NCBI RefSeq assembly: GCF_017873715.1
Contig: NZ_JAGGKM010000002.1
Coordinates: forward strand, 310,001-374,000
Source: Cytobacillus luteolus
Lineage (GTDB): Bacteria > Bacillota > Bacilli > Bacillales > Bacillaceae_L
Length of the DNA stretch: 64,000 bases
Reading direction: 5' to 3'
The position numbers and the translations under genes were made by a program. This document shows, one piece after another, positions 36,967 through 47,092 of this stretch (position 1 is its first letter; every line of letters starts with the position of its first letter). Below the pieces are notes generated by a model, which worked only from the letters and a program-made list of their open reading frames with translations, ran no database searches and was not told the origin of the DNA.

Positions 36967-39042
36967 CTATTTTTGCGTCTCTTCTTTGTAATCACACTCT
37001 ACACATTGAACCTGTTGTCCTTTTTTGAGCTTTTTCTCTACAAGCATGCTTTCACACTTAGGACACTTTCGAGCAAGCGGTTTATCCCAAGAAAGAAACT
37101 CACACTTTGGATACGTGTCGCAGCCATAGAAGATTCTACGTTTTTTACTTTTACGCTCAATAATACTTCCTTCATGACAACTTGGACATGTTACACCTAT
37201 TTCTTTTACAATGGCCTTCGTATTACGGCAGTCTGGAAAATTCGAACATGCCATAAACTTACCGTAACGTCCCATTTTAAAGACCATCGGGTGATTACAT
37301 TCTTCGCAATCAACACCTGCTGGCTCATCTTTAATCTCTACTTCTTGCATTTCATTCTCAGCCTTTTCAAGGCGCTTCTCAAACCCGTTATAGAAGGAGT
37401 CGATTACATTTACCCATTCAACCTTGCCTTCCTCTACCTCATCTAAACCATTCTCCATCTTCGCTGTAAATTCAACATCTAGTATCTCCGGGAAGAATTC
37501 TAGTATTAGCTCTAAAACGATTTCACCTAGTTCTGTAGGAATGAATCGTTTATTATCCAGAGATACATATCCTCGTTTTTGAATGGTATCAAGTGTTGGT
37601 GCATAAGTAGAAGGGCGACCAATACCCAATTCTTCAAGCGTTCTAACCAATCGAGCCTCAGTGTATCTAGGAGGTGGTTGAGTGAAATGTTGTTTCGGAT
37701 CAATATCTTTGGAGATAACTTTGTCCCCTTCCTTTAAATCAGGAAGCATTTTATCTTTTTCCTCTACACTGTCATCGGTTCCTTCAACATATACCTTCAT
37801 AAAGCCAGGGAATTTAACTTTAGATCCAGTCGCCCTAAAAATGATATCTTGGTTCACAAGATCTACACTCATTGTATCCATTACAGCAGGTGCCATTTGG
37901 CTAGCTACAAAACGTTCCCATATTAATTTATAAAGTCTTAGTTGGTCTCTACTTAGATACTCCTTCATACTATTTGGTTCTCTTAGAGTAGAAGTTGGAC
38001 GAATTGCTTCATGCGCGTCCTGAGTATTCGCACCTTTATTTTCTTTCTTTTTATTATCAGAGAGAAAATCTGAGCCAAAGCTACTTGTAATATAGTCTGC
38101 CGCTTCGTTTTGAGCAGTTTCAGAAATACGTGTTGAATCTGTTCTCATATATGTAATTAAACCAACAGTTCCTTCTTTACCCAAGTCAATACCTTCGTAT
38201 AATTGCTGGGCAAGCATCATGGTCTTTTTAGCCCTGAAATTTAGCTTTCGGGCAGCCTCTTGCTGTAAGGATGAAGTAATAAATGGTGGTGCTGGGTTCC
38301 TTTTACGCTCTTTTTTCGTGACCGTTTGAACAGTGAATCCATTACCACTTAACCTGTTTAACACTTTATTCACGTCATCTTCATTTGTTAACTCTAGTTT
38401 CGAACCATCCATACCGTAAAACTGACCATCAAAACTTTCCTTACCTTTAACAAAGTCAGCCCTAATTGTCCAATATTCTTCCGGTATGAAGTCTTTAATC
38501 TCTTTTTCACGCTCAATGATTAACCTTACTGCAACAGATTGAACTCTTCCTGCACTCAGGCCCTTTTTAACCTTTTTCCATAGCAACGGGCTAATATTGT
38601 AGCCAACGAGACGGTCAAGAATCCTACGAGCTTGTTGAGCATCTACTAGATCCATATTTATTGCTCGAGGATGTTTAAAGGATTCTTTAATTGCGTCTTT
38701 CGTAATTTCATTAAAAACTACTCGACAATCAGAAGAAATATCTATATTAAGCGTATGAGCTAAATGCCATGCAATTGCCTCACCTTCTCTATCGGGGTCG
38801 GCTGCGAGGAAGATTTTTTTTGCTTTCTTTGCAGCTGTCTTTAGCTCTTTCAAAACAGGTCCTTTACCACGAATTGTTATATATTTAGGTTCATAATTAT
38901 TTGTCGTATCAACTCCCATTTGACTTTTAGGTAAATCACGAACATGTCCCATGGAAGCTTTCACTTTATATTTTTTACCTAGATATCGTTCAATTGTTTT
39001 TGCTTTTGCTGGTGATTCAACTATGACTAAGTAGTCAGACAT
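36967..39042 (-). CDS. topA: DNA topoisomerase I
   Basis: Type IA enzyme that relaxes negative supercoils. The 691-residue product has the TOPRIM domain ([19 protein letters not shown], then [16 protein letters not shown]), the active-site Tyr in [14 protein letters not shown] (about residue 300) and three C-terminal zinc ribbons (CEEC...CSNFPDC, CPSC...CDTYPKC, CPKC...CVEC). The chosen ATG 39042 has AAGGAGG upstream; an upstream extension of 13 codons has no support. Confidence 0.97.
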   Translation of the reverse strand: MSDYLVIVESPAKAKTIERYLGKKYKVKASMGHVRDLPKSQMGVDTTNNYEPKYITIRGKGPVLKELKTAAKKAKKIFLAADPDREGEAIAWHLAHTLNIDISSDCRVVFNEITKDAIKESFKHPRAINMDLVDAQQARRILDRLVGYNISPLLWKKVKKGLSAGRVQSVAVRLIIEREKEIKDFIPEEYWTIRADFVKGKESFDGQFYGMDGSKLELTNEDDVNKVLNRLSGNGFTVQTVTKKERKRNPAPPFITSSLQQEAARKLNFRAKKTMMLAQQLYEGIDLGKEGTVGLITYMRTDSTRISETAQNEAADYITSSFGSDFLSDNKKKENKGANTQDAHEAIRPTSTLREPNSMKEYLSRDQLRLYKLIWERFVASQMAPAVMDTMSVDLVNQDIIFRATGSKVKFPGFMKVYVEGTDDSVEEKDKMLPDLKEGDKVISKDIDPKQHFTQPPPRYTEARLVRTLEELGIGRPSTYAPTLDTIQKRGYVSLDNKRFIPTELGEIVLELILEFFPEILDVEFTAKMENGLDEVEEGKVEWVNVIDSFYNGFEKRLEKAENEMQEVEIKDEPAGVDCEECNHPMVFKMGRYGKFMACSNFPDCRNTKAIVKEIGVTCPSCHEGSIIERKSKKRRIFYGCDTYPKCEFLSWDKPLARKCPKCESMLVEKKLKKGQQVQCVECDYKEETQK

Positions 39043-39082
39043 AAAACATTTCCTCCTTAAGAGGGTAATAGAAATCTTCATT

Positions 39083-39112
39083 ATTATTGAATATTTATTG
39101 ATAGTTTGTCAA
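39083..39112 (-). promoter_or_regulatory. Candidate topA promoter
   Basis: Perfect TTGACA (39107-39112), 18-base spacer, AATAAT (39083-39088) on the minus strand, about 40 bases before the topA start. The spacing is one base long, and the region is AT-rich, as expected for a supercoiling-sensitive promoter. Confidence 0.6.
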
Positions 39113-39184
39113 ACAGTTATACATAAAAATGAATATTTAAATTTTATAAACCCTATTTTTCATTTTAGCTATTTAGGAATTTGT

Positions 39185-40072
39185 TTAAACATAATACTCT
39201 TCTTCTAATTCTTCAAGGATGTCTATATGTGATAGTACTAACTTGGCACCTTGTTGGATTAGTTTATTCGTGCCTGTACTTTTATTACTGAGAATGGAAC
39301 CTGGAACGGCAAAAACTTCTCTACCTTGTTGTAGGGCTTGGTCTGCAGTAATTAATGAACCACTCCTGTCTTTGGCTTCTACAACAATTGTCCCTTTTGA
39401 CATACCACTTATAATACGGTTTCGCATTGGAAAATGCCAACGCTGGGGTTTTGTATTTGGTGGATATTCTGACAGTATAAGATGTTCTTGTATAATCATA
39501 TCTACCAGTTTCAAGTTGCTTTTTGGATAGATATAATTAAAGCCACTTCCTATAATAGCAATTGTTCTTCCCCCGTTATTAATAGCAAGTTGATGTGCCT
39601 TCGTATCAATACCTTCTGCCATACCACTTATAATACACCATTGTTTTTCAATCAATGGGATGATCAACTTTTCCATACAGTAATATCCGTAGGCTGTAGG
39701 TAATCTAGTTCCGACCACACTTAGTTGCTTTTTCTCATGAAGAAGAGCTAGATCACCTTTCGCATACAACACCCAAGGCGGATCAAAGATTTGCTTAAGT
39801 TGGTCTGGATAATCTTGATCAAAAATGGTAATTAAATGAATATTTTGTTCATTATATTGTTTTAGCATACTTTGGATTTCAATAGAATGCAAATCTTTTA
39901 GGAAAATTTGTGCAGTGGATTTGGAGAGAGTAAGAAGAGATTCTACAGTTTTGTGGGAAAACGAATAGATAGAGTCTAATGACGGGTCATATTTTAGAAG
40001 AGCTACAATTCCTTTCCAACTAACACCTCTACAATGGTGTAAATGGATTAATCGATCCCTAACGTTTTTCAT
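39185..40072 (-). CDS. dprA: DNA processing protein DprA (Smf)
   Basis: Loads RecA on incoming single-stranded DNA during transformation. The 295-residue product has an N-terminal SAM-like part, then the Rossmann-fold core with VVGTRLPTAYG, ISGMAEGIDTKAHQLAINNGGRTIAIIGSG, HFPMRNRIISGMSKGTIVVEA and GREVFAVPGS. Like the B. subtilis protein it lacks a C-terminal winged helix. Its Shine-Dalgarno lies close after the sucD terminator. Confidence 0.95.
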   Translation of the reverse strand: MKNVRDRLIHLHHCRGVSWKGIVALLKYDPSLDSIYSFSHKTVESLLTLSKSTAQIFLKDLHSIEIQSMLKQYNEQNIHLITIFDQDYPDQLKQIFDPPWVLYAKGDLALLHEKKQLSVVGTRLPTAYGYYCMEKLIIPLIEKQWCIISGMAEGIDTKAHQLAINNGGRTIAIIGSGFNYIYPKSNLKLVDMIIQEHLILSEYPPNTKPQRWHFPMRNRIISGMSKGTIVVEAKDRSGSLITADQALQQGREVFAVPGSILSNKSTGTNKLIQQGAKLVLSHIDILEELEEEYYV

Positions 40073-40105
40073 TCACATACCTCCTAATTTTTAAAAAGTT
40101 AAATA

Positions 40106-40135
40106 CAAATAGCCCCCCTTTAAGGGAGCTATTTG
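40106..40135 (-). terminator. Terminator after sucD
   Basis: Stem CAAATAGCTCCCTT with AAGGGGGGCTATTTG on the minus strand, small loop, then TATTTAACTTTTT. It lies 12 bases after the sucD stop and separates sucCD from dprA. Confidence 0.8.
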
Positions 40136-40146
40136 CTTATAAAGCA

Positions 40147-41049
40147 TTAATGAGTTTTACATTTTTCATATAGTCCTTGTTCTTTAAGAACAGAGATTAA
40201 TGTTTCTCCCATTACTGATGGAGTTTCAGCAACTTTAATGCCACACTCATTCATTGTTTTAATTTTTTCTTCTGCAGTACCTTTACCACCTGAGATGATT
40301 GCTCCAGCATGGCCCATACGCTTTCCTGGAGGTGCAGTTTGACCACCGATAAAGCCAACAACAGGTTTAGTCATGTTTGCTTTAACCCACTCAGCTGCCT
40401 CTTCTTCAGCAGTACCACCGATTTCACCAATCATAATAACTGCATACGTATCTTCATCTTCGTTAAATGCTTTAAGCACATCGATGAAATCTGTACCATT
40501 AACTGGATCTCCACCAATACCAACTGCAGTTGATTGCCCAATACCTTCTTGAGTTAATTGGTGTACAGCCTCATAAGTTAACGTTCCAGAACGAGAAACA
40601 ACACCTACATGTCCTTTTGTATGAATGTAACCTGGCATAATCCCAATTTTACACTCATCTGGAGTGATAACTCCAGGACAGTTAGGACCCACTAAGCGAG
40701 TCTTTTTCCCTTCCATATAACGCTTAACTTTAACCATATCTAATACTGGAATATGTTCAGTTATACATATAACTAGGTCTAATTCCGCATCAACAGCTTC
40801 CATAATTGCATCAGCAGCAAATGGTGCTGGAACATAAATAACAGATGCATTTGCTCCTGTAGCATTTACAGCGTCAGTCACTGTATTGAATACAGGAACT
40901 CCTTCTACTTCTGTACCACCTTTACCAGGTGTTACTCCACCTACGATATTTGTACCGTATTCAAGCATTTGCTTCGTATGGAATAAAGCTGTAGAACCAG
41001 TAATACCTTGTACTAGTACTTTTGTATTTTTATTAATAAATACGCTCAT
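40147..41049 (-). CDS. sucD: Succinyl-CoA synthetase alpha subunit
   Basis: TCA-cycle enzyme subunit that binds CoA and carries the phosphohistidine. The 300-residue product has the CoA-binding loop [25 protein letters not shown], and the active-site His in [18 protein letters not shown] (about 247). It begins 18 bases after sucC ends. Confidence 0.98.
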   Translation of the reverse strand: MSVFINKNTKVLVQGITGSTALFHTKQMLEYGTNIVGGVTPGKGGTEVEGVPVFNTVTDAVNATGANASVIYVPAPFAADAIMEAVDAELDLVICITEHIPVLDMVKVKRYMEGKKTRLVGPNCPGVITPDECKIGIMPGYIHTKGHVGVVSRSGTLTYEAVHQLTQEGIGQSTAVGIGGDPVNGTDFIDVLKAFNEDEDTYAVIMIGEIGGTAEEEAAEWVKANMTKPVVGFIGGQTAPPGKRMGHAGAIISGGKGTAEEKIKTMNECGIKVAETPSVMGETLISVLKEQGLYEKCKTH

Positions 41050-41067
41050 GAATTGTCCCCTGCCTTT

Positions 41068-42228
41068 CTATCCTACAAGTGATACGATTTTTTGTGCGCC
41101 ATCTGCCATAGATTCAGCAGCAGTAATATTAAGACCTGACTCTTGTAAAATCTTCTTACCTAAGTCAACATTTGTACCTTCTAAACGAACTACAAGTGGA
41201 ATTTCTAAACCAACTTGTTTTGTCGCTGCTACAACACCTTCTGCAATTACGTCACATTTCATAATTCCACCAAAGATATTTACAAAAATACCTTTAACTG
41301 CTTTGTCAGATAGAATAATTTTGAATGCTTCTGTAACCTTCTCTGCTGTTGCACCGCCCCCAACATCAAGGAAGTTAGCGGGGTCTCCACCGTAATGTTT
41401 AATAATATCCATTGTAGACATAGCAAGACCAGCACCATTAACCATACAACCAATATTTCCATCAAGTGAAATATAGCTTAGGTCATATTTAGATGCTTCA
41501 ATCTCTTTTGCATCTTCTTCATCTAAATCACGATATTCAACAATATCTTTTTGGCGGTATAGAGCATTAGCATCGAAATTTAATTTTGCGTCTAATGCCA
41601 TTACTTTTCCATCACCAGTTACAACTAATGGGTTAATTTCAGCGATAGAGCAATCTTTTTCAACAAATGCAGTATATAAGCTCATCATGAATTTAACTGC
41701 TTGACCAACTAATTCTTTTGGAATGTTAATGTTGAAAGCAATTCTACGAGCTTGGAAACCTGTTAATCCTAATACAGGATCAATAACTTCCTTGAAGATT
41801 TTTTCAGGTGTTGCTTCTGCAACCTCTTCGATTTCAGTTCCGCCCTCTTCTGATGCCATTAACACAACACGTGAAGTTGCACGATCTAAAACTAGACCAA
41901 TATAATATTCTTTTTTAATATCGCAGCCTTCTTCAATCAGTAAGCGCTTAACCTCTTTACCTTCTGGACCTGTTTGATGTGTGATTAATGTTTTACCAAG
42001 AATTTCACTAGCATATGTACGAACCTCATCAAGATTCTTTGCTACCTTAACTCCACCGGCTTTTCCACGTCCACCTGCATGGATTTGAGCCTTTACTACA
42101 CAAACTGCAGTGCCAAGTTCTTTTGCAGCGTCAACAGCTTCTTCAACCGTAAATGCTACTTTACCATTTGGAACAGCAACCCCGTATTTTCTGAGGATTT
42201 CTTTCCCTTGATACTCATGGATATTCAT
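41068..42228 (-). CDS. sucC: Succinyl-CoA synthetase beta subunit
   Basis: ATP-grasp subunit that binds the nucleotide and succinate. The 386-residue product starts [20 protein letters not shown] and has [41 protein letters not shown] and [30 protein letters not shown] precedes the ATG. Confidence 0.98.
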   Translation of the reverse strand: MNIHEYQGKEILRKYGVAVPNGKVAFTVEEAVDAAKELGTAVCVVKAQIHAGGRGKAGGVKVAKNLDEVRTYASEILGKTLITHQTGPEGKEVKRLLIEEGCDIKKEYYIGLVLDRATSRVVLMASEEGGTEIEEVAEATPEKIFKEVIDPVLGLTGFQARRIAFNINIPKELVGQAVKFMMSLYTAFVEKDCSIAEINPLVVTGDGKVMALDAKLNFDANALYRQKDIVEYRDLDEEDAKEIEASKYDLSYISLDGNIGCMVNGAGLAMSTMDIIKHYGGDPANFLDVGGGATAEKVTEAFKIILSDKAVKGIFVNIFGGIMKCDVIAEGVVAATKQVGLEIPLVVRLEGTNVDLGKKILQESGLNITAAESMADGAQKIVSLVG

Positions 42229-42494
42229 TTCCCATCCTCCTATCGTATGTAAGCCAATTTTTATAAAGAAAATTGAAGCAATGTTAGAATTGCTCTATTT
42301 TCAAAATTAGAAATCAAGAAAACAATAATTTCTAATCAAAATAAAATAGACTGCGTTTACATTGTATAAAATGATATCTACCTTGTCTACTATTCAAACT
42401 AAAATAGTGTCTAAATGATTAACTTTTTCTTATGAACAATATATATTACCAAGTATTTACCTTTTTTCACTTGTAAATTATTTAAAAATAGCAA
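42229..42494 (-). other. AT-rich gap upstream of sucC
   Basis: 266 bases with no gene. It must hold the sucC promoter; TAGACA with TATACA 15 bases downstream (near 42360-42390) is the best pair I see but the spacing is short. I found no good terminator for ylqH. Near 42300 AATTTTTGAAAATA resembles half of a CodY box, one base short. Confidence 0.4.
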
Positions 42495-42773
42495 TTACGC
42501 ATCTAGTTTTTTGTCTACTTTATAAATAAAAGCAAATATTTCTGCTACAACTTGGTATAGCTCGTCTGGGATGGTTTCATTTATTTTTAATTGACTCAAT
42601 AATTCTACAAGGGTTGGATCATCCTGAATCGGTATTTTTTGTTCTTTTGCAATCTTTATGATGTTCTCGGCAACCTTCCCTTTTCCTTTAGCAGTTAATC
42701 TTGGTGCAGAATGTATTGAAGAGTCATAAGAAAGAGCAATAGCCTTAGGGTGTTGCTTTTTTTCAACATTCAT
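42495..42773 (-). CDS. ylqH: FlhB C-terminal-like protein YlqH
   Basis: A 92-residue protein that matches only the cytoplasmic part of FlhB after its autocleavage site: HPKAIALSYDSSIHSAPRLTAKGKGKVAENI compares with THYAIALKYDENKMDAPYVVAKGVDFVAQKI of the FlhB in this window, and VAEIFAFIYKVDKK with VAEILAYVYRLKQK. It has no membrane segment and no NPTH. It overlaps the FliK-like ylqG by 4 bases. Role not established. Confidence 0.88.
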   Translation of the reverse strand: MNVEKKQHPKAIALSYDSSIHSAPRLTAKGKGKVAENIIKIAKEQKIPIQDDPTLVELLSQLKINETIPDELYQVVAEIFAFIYKVDKKLDA

Positions 42774-44113
42774 ATTTTAATATCAACCCCTGTATATCCA
42801 TCATTTCTTCTCAGTATTTTTGAGGTAGGTGATATTCCCTCAGTTCCTGTTAATTTTTCACTTATTTCACTTACTTTTATAGATGAAAGTTTATAACCTA
42901 CTTTTTCAAGTCCTTCAGCTAATGAAAACTTCATTCCCTGTACTAACTTATCTAATAGTCTGTGGTTATTATATATCGTGATGCTCAAAATACGGTTTTG
43001 TATTTTAACATCAATCATCGTTTCACGAAGAGTTCCTAGCTCTAACTGAAAGAAAAGCTGACAATAATTAGGATCTATCTCTTTGTCTTTATTCTTTTTC
43101 CCAGAAAATTGTATTGTTAAATCTGATAACTTCCCCCCAAGCTGAAAGGGTATTTGGAAAATCAGATGGCCAAAATCACTATCACCACGTGAAAGAAGTT
43201 GTTGACCGGTAATCCGATTTATTAAATGCTCTAATGTTTCTTTACCCGGTAGATAGTTTAGTTCTGATAATGCCGTCATGAGAAGAGGCTTTAGTGTTTC
43301 GTATTGAATAGATAGGCTTTGCCTATTGCCACTATCCATAGATTTGACTAAATCATTCTCATACTGTAGACCAAAAGAAGTGATCATTTGTTTGAAAACC
43401 TTCTGCATTGTTTGATCATTTGGTAACACCACTTTACTGCCGGAAGAATCAATAACTTTATTCATTTCTTCACCGAGTATATTTTGCAACATGGTTATTA
43501 ACCTATTTGTATTTGGCGTCTTATCTTGAATCTTTTCCAGATCAATTAGTAGCTTTGAAATATAACTAACCATTGGGCTATCATCCTGTACTGCTATCAA
43601 TGAATGAAATGTTTTTGAAGTGATAGGGAGCTGATTCAAAAGTAGATACTTTACTATACTCAATCCTTTGCTAATTTCTTTCTGATTTAAAAGTTGATTT
43701 ACAGCTTGTTGAAATTGCTCCGTTGTAAACGGGATATTTTCATCATGAAGAAACTTAATAAGCGGAAGAGAAGCATTCGTTGCCTTTACTCCAAGTTTAT
43801 TTAATAGTTGTTGTGATCCGATAAGTTCACTTCTAATAGGATCCTTTATAACCCCTATATCTTTATTATAAAAGACCTTTAACTCTGTTTGTTCATCATT
43901 AGGTTGAACCTGAAACCAATAGTTTTGGTGCAGGATTAACGGCGCATGAAGTTTTGCCACAAATTGAGTTGAGCCTACCTGAATTTGGGCAACATCTTCT
44001 CTAAATAATTTAACAGCCTTCCCTTGAAAAATTTGCCCAACTTTTAAAGAGAGAGCATTTGTAGGATTGAGTTGTCGGGCTTTTAGTAATGTCTGAATCA
44101 CACCTAAGTTCAC
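42770..44113 (-). CDS. ylqG: FliK-like protein YlqG
   Basis: A 447-residue soluble protein whose C-terminal part (about 350-420: YCQLFFQLELGTLRETMIDV, SITIYNNHRLLDKLVQGMKF) resembles the FliK substrate-switch domain, with ELGTLR in the same place as HLGSLR in FliK. The rest is helical and of low similarity. It is followed by the FlhB-tail-like ylqH with a 4-base overlap and preceded by rnhB. The function is unknown; B. subtilis has the same pair. Confidence 0.8.
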   Translation of the reverse strand: MNLGVIQTLLKARQLNPTNALSLKVGQIFQGKAVKLFREDVAQIQVGSTQFVAKLHAPLILHQNYWFQVQPNDEQTELKVFYNKDIGVIKDPIRSELIGSQQLLNKLGVKATNASLPLIKFLHDENIPFTTEQFQQAVNQLLNQKEISKGLSIVKYLLLNQLPITSKTFHSLIAVQDDSPMVSYISKLLIDLEKIQDKTPNTNRLITMLQNILGEEMNKVIDSSGSKVVLPNDQTMQKVFKQMITSFGLQYENDLVKSMDSGNRQSLSIQYETLKPLLMTALSELNYLPGKETLEHLINRITGQQLLSRGDSDFGHLIFQIPFQLGGKLSDLTIQFSGKKNKDKEIDPNYCQLFFQLELGTLRETMIDVKIQNRILSITIYNNHRLLDKLVQGMKFSLAEGLEKVGYKLSSIKVSEISEKLTGTEGISPTSKILRRNDGYTGVDIKI

Positions 44114-44138
44114 AAATACTCCTCCAAATTTAGTGTTA

Positions 44139-44915
44139 TTAAAACATCTTCTTTACTGAGGCAACTGGCGCGAAGGATTGGCGATGTTCTATTGTAGAAC
44201 CAAACTCTTGTAACGCATTAATATGCTCTTTCGTTCCATAGCCCATATGATTCTCAAAGCCATATTCAGGGTAAATATCTCCCAACCTTTTCATAAGTCT
44301 GTCTCTAGTAACCTTTGCTACAATTGAGCTTGCAGCGATGGAGATACTTGCTGAATCTCCTTTGATTATGGAAGTTTGGGGAATATTGATAGGGAGTTTC
44401 ATTGCATCTATTAGTAAATGTTCTGGTTTTATAGATAGTTGATTTATTGCTTTGACCATTGCAAGTTTTGTAGCTTCATATATATTTACTTCGTCTATTT
44501 TTTCAGCTGAGATAATTCCTATACCAATAGCTAACGCTTCCTTATTAATAGCCTCAAAAAGGTCATTTTTCATGTTATCAGTTAACTTTTTAGAATCATT
44601 CAAACCCAAAAGTTTGAAGCCTTTAGGCAGAATTACCGCTGCAGCAACTACAGGACCAGCTAGTGGGCCGCGACCAACCTCATCAACCCCTGCAATTGTA
44701 TTAATTCCTTGATGATACAGATTATTTTCATACTCAGACATTTCTTTAAACAATAATTCAAGACTTTCTGTTTCTCTTTTAGTCTTTTCCCATCTGGTGA
44801 GTGCCTTTTGGACACCAACCCTATCATCCTTTTTATATTCAGCAATTAACGGATGATTTGAATCTATAATCCCTTCAAGCATTTGTTCAATATCTTTAAT
44901 CGTTTTATTTTTCAT
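44139..44915 (-). CDS. rnhB: Ribonuclease HII
   Basis: Removes ribonucleotides from DNA and RNA from RNA-DNA hybrids. From ATG 44915 the product is 258 residues with the acidic catalytic residues in IAGVDEVGRGPLAGPVVAAAVI (D, E) and LLIDAMKLP, plus GYGTKEHINAL near the end. An upstream TTG (44933) is in frame but not needed. Family N-terminal extension (about 70 residues) is present as in B. subtilis. Confidence 0.96.
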   Translation of the reverse strand: MKNKTIKDIEQMLEGIIDSNHPLIAEYKKDDRVGVQKALTRWEKTKRETESLELLFKEMSEYENNLYHQGINTIAGVDEVGRGPLAGPVVAAAVILPKGFKLLGLNDSKKLTDNMKNDLFEAINKEALAIGIGIISAEKIDEVNIYEATKLAMVKAINQLSIKPEHLLIDAMKLPINIPQTSIIKGDSASISIAASSIVAKVTRDRLMKRLGDIYPEYGFENHMGYGTKEHINALQEFGSTIEHRQSFAPVASVKKMF

Positions 44916-44984
44916 AACATTTCTCTCTTTCAATGATGTCCTACTATGTATATCGGATAATGATTAACATTAATTAGTAATTGA

Positions 44985-45017
44985 AAAGAAATAAGACTCG
45001 CTATTTATAGCAAGTCT
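44985..45017 (-). terminator. Terminator after rbgA
   Basis: Stem AGACTTGCTA/TAGCGAGTCT (45008-45017 with 44994-45003, one T-G pair), 4-base loop, then TATTTCTTTTC on the minus strand. It lies 7 bases past the rbgA stop. Confidence 0.75.
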
Positions 45018-45023
45018 AAATGG

Positions 45024-45896
45024 TTATTCATTAGATTCATTTTCTTCAAACTGCTTTGGTTCTTCAAAAGAAATAGGACCAAGTTTTTGGGATCGTAGTT
45101 CTCGTAGAATGAGCTCAGATGTTTTATCATAGTCAATATATCCACCTGCAACCATACAGCCTCTTCTTTTCCCTATTTCATCGAACAATGGTACAATCTC
45201 TTCAGGTAGTTCTTCAATATTATATCGATCTTTTAGACGTTCCGGATATTCTTCCTTTAAGAAGTTTAATACATAAACGGCAATATCTTGAAGGTTTAAT
45301 ATTGTATCTTTGATTGCTCCGGTTGCAGCTAGTTTTTGACCAACTAGCTGGTCTTCAAACTTGGGCCATAATATACCCGGAGTATCTAACAGTTCAAGAT
45401 CCTTTCCAACCTTAATCCATTGTTGAGCCTTCGTGACACCTGGTCTATCTCCTGTTTGAGCAATGTTTTTCTTTGCTAGTCGATTAATAAGCGTAGATTT
45501 CCCTACATTCGGTATACCAACAATTAGAGCACGTATGGCTCTAGGTTTAATCCCTTTTGCAGCCATCTTATCAAACTTTTCTTTTAAAATGTCTCTCGAA
45601 GAAGTAATAATCTGCTTTAATCCAGTACCTGTTTGGGAATCTATCGCAAGTGCTTGTATTCCATTGCTTTTATAAAAGTTAATCCATTCTTTCGTAATCT
45701 TTGGATCTGCCATATCTGCTTTGTTTAATAAAACTAACCTCGGTTTATTTGTAATGATCTCATCAATCATTGGATTTCTAGATGCTAACGGGATTCTAGC
45801 ATCTACGAGTTCATATACGATGTCGATAAACTTAAGTTTCTCTGTAACTTGTCTTCTAGCTTTGGCCATATGGCCAGGAAACCATTGTATTGTCAT
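45024..45896 (-). CDS. rbgA: Ribosome biogenesis GTPase RbgA (YlqF)
   Basis: Essential GTPase for late 50S assembly. The product is about 290 residues with circularly permuted motifs: G4 LLNKADMAD (about 59) comes before G1 [17 protein letters not shown] (about 128) and G3 DTPGILWPK. The N-terminus [17 protein letters not shown] is the family one. Two adjacent ATG codons (45899, 45896) are possible starts. Confidence 0.97.
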   Translation of the reverse strand: MTIQWFPGHMAKARRQVTEKLKFIDIVYELVDARIPLASRNPMIDEIITNKPRLVLLNKADMADPKITKEWINFYKSNGIQALAIDSQTGTGLKQIITSSRDILKEKFDKMAAKGIKPRAIRALIVGIPNVGKSTLINRLAKKNIAQTGDRPGVTKAQQWIKVGKDLELLDTPGILWPKFEDQLVGQKLAATGAIKDTILNLQDIAVYVLNFLKEEYPERLKDRYNIEELPEEIVPLFDEIGKRRGCMVAGGYIDYDKTSELILRELRSQKLGPISFEEPKQFEENESNE

Positions 45897-45929
45897 CATT
45901 TCACCAACTAACTCTTTCGTACTTTTTAC

Positions 45930-46463
45930 TTATTTTATAATTCCAATATCGGAAAGTGGCCAATAGATCATATTGGTTTTTCCTAACACTTCTTCTAATG
46001 GAACAGGACCGATATGACGACTATCTTTACTCTGTCGTCGATTGTCTCCCATGACAAATATATGCCCTTCCGGCACTTCCTCAAGCACAAACGGATCTGT
46101 TAATGGACCATCAACTACTTCGCTTTTATATTGCTCTAAATATGGCTCTTCATACGCCTGTCCATTTATGTATAAAGTATCTTCTTTGTATTCAATATGG
46201 TCACCTGGAAGCCCAATAACACGTTTAATATAGTCCTTTTCTTCGGTAGCATGAAATACAACAATATCAAACCTTTTTGGATCTCCTATTTTATATCCGA
46301 TTTTATTTACAATCATACGGTCTTCATTATGTAATGTCGGCATCATTGATAAGCCATCAACAACAATCGGAGCAAATAAAAAGTACCGTATGGTCGCTGC
46401 TAAAATAACAGCTATTGCTAAGGCTTTAACCCACTCCCAAAGCTCATTCTTTTTTCGAGTCAT
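45930..46463 (-). CDS. lepB: Type I signal peptidase
   Basis: Cuts signal peptides from exported proteins at the outer face of the membrane. The 177-residue product has one transmembrane segment (about 12-33), the catalytic Ser in VDGLSMMPTL and Lys in KDYIKRVIGLPGD, and the conserved GHIFVMGDNRRQSKDSR. ATG 46463 follows GGAGG; a GTG 15 bases upstream is in frame. B. subtilis 168 has no signal peptidase between rplS and rbgA, but other Bacillaceae do. Confidence 0.95.
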   Translation of the reverse strand: MTRKKNELWEWVKALAIAVILAATIRYFLFAPIVVDGLSMMPTLHNEDRMIVNKIGYKIGDPKRFDIVVFHATEEKDYIKRVIGLPGDHIEYKEDTLYINGQAYEEPYLEQYKSEVVDGPLTDPFVLEEVPEGHIFVMGDNRRQSKDSRHIGPVPLEEVLGKTNMIYWPLSDIGIIK

Positions 46464-46570
46464 CTCCGTTTCCTCCACCTAAAAAGTCTATGTACTTACT
46501 ATAAATACAATATGCCCTTAAAAACAAATAATTTCACTCTATCGCTTTTATTATAGGTTCTTTTTGATGA

Positions 46571-46602
46571 AAATAAAAGGAGCTTGATCCACAAGCTCCT
46601 TT
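46571..46602 (-). terminator. Terminator after rplS
   Basis: Stem AAAGGAGCTTG/CAAGCTCCTTT (46592-46602 with 46576-46586), 5-base loop, then TATTTTC on the minus strand, 10 bases past the rplS stop. lepB must therefore have its own promoter in 46464-46570; I see no strong one. Confidence 0.85.
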
Positions 46603-46611
46603 CTACTGAAA

Positions 46612-46956
46612 TTATCGAATTTCTTTAATACGTGCTTTTTTACCACGTAATTCACGTAAGTAGTATAGTTTCGCACGGCGAACTTTACCACGACGAAGAA
46701 CTTCTAGCTTAGCAATTTTCGGTGTGTGTACTGGGAAAGCACGTTCTACACCTACTCCGTAAGAAATCTTACGTACTGTAAATGTTTCGCTAATTCCACC
46801 ACCACGACGCTTAATTACAACACCTTCATAAACCTGAACACGCTCACGAGTTCCCTCGATAACTTTTACGTGTACACGTACAGTATCTCCAGGACGGAAC
46901 GCAGGAAGGTCTGTTCTTAATTGTTCTTTAGTGATTTCTTCGATTAATTTTTGCAT
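46612..46956 (-). CDS. rplS: 50S ribosomal protein L19
   Basis: L19 sits at the 30S-50S interface. The 114-residue product has [29 protein letters not shown] and the basic tail [43 protein letters not shown] precedes the ATG. The leader upstream resembles the L19 autoregulatory leader. Confidence 0.98.
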   Translation of the reverse strand: MQKLIEEITKEQLRTDLPAFRPGDTVRVHVKVIEGTRERVQVYEGVVIKRRGGGISETFTVRKISYGVGVERAFPVHTPKIAKLEVLRRGKVRRAKLYYLRELRGKKARIKEIR

Positions 46957-47092
46957 CGTTTTCTCTCCTTCTCACAGACGCTCATAACAATGCTTTTTTA
47001 TCATTGCAGCGGAACATCGTTATAAAGACTAAAAGCTTTACAGCCCAAGTCACAAGGATTATCATACCATAATATGATAATCCCTGCAATAG
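46957..47092 (-). promoter_or_regulatory. rplS leader (L19 leader-like RNA) with stem-loop
   Basis: The 136 bases between trmD and rplS open with a perfect 11-bp stem GGATTATCATA/TATGATAATCC (47056-47066 with 47073-47083, 6-base loop), then a conserved-looking stretch with CCGCTGCAATGATAAAAAAGC. Position and length fit the L19 leader known in Bacilli, thought to mediate L19 feedback. Assigned from memory, not by a covariance model. Confidence 0.55.

Noticed and set aside
42290-42310. CodY-box-like AATTTTTGAAAATA upstream of sucC
   Set aside because: It is one base shorter than the 15-base CodY motif, and the best gapless alignment has four mismatches; such AT-rich matches are common by chance.
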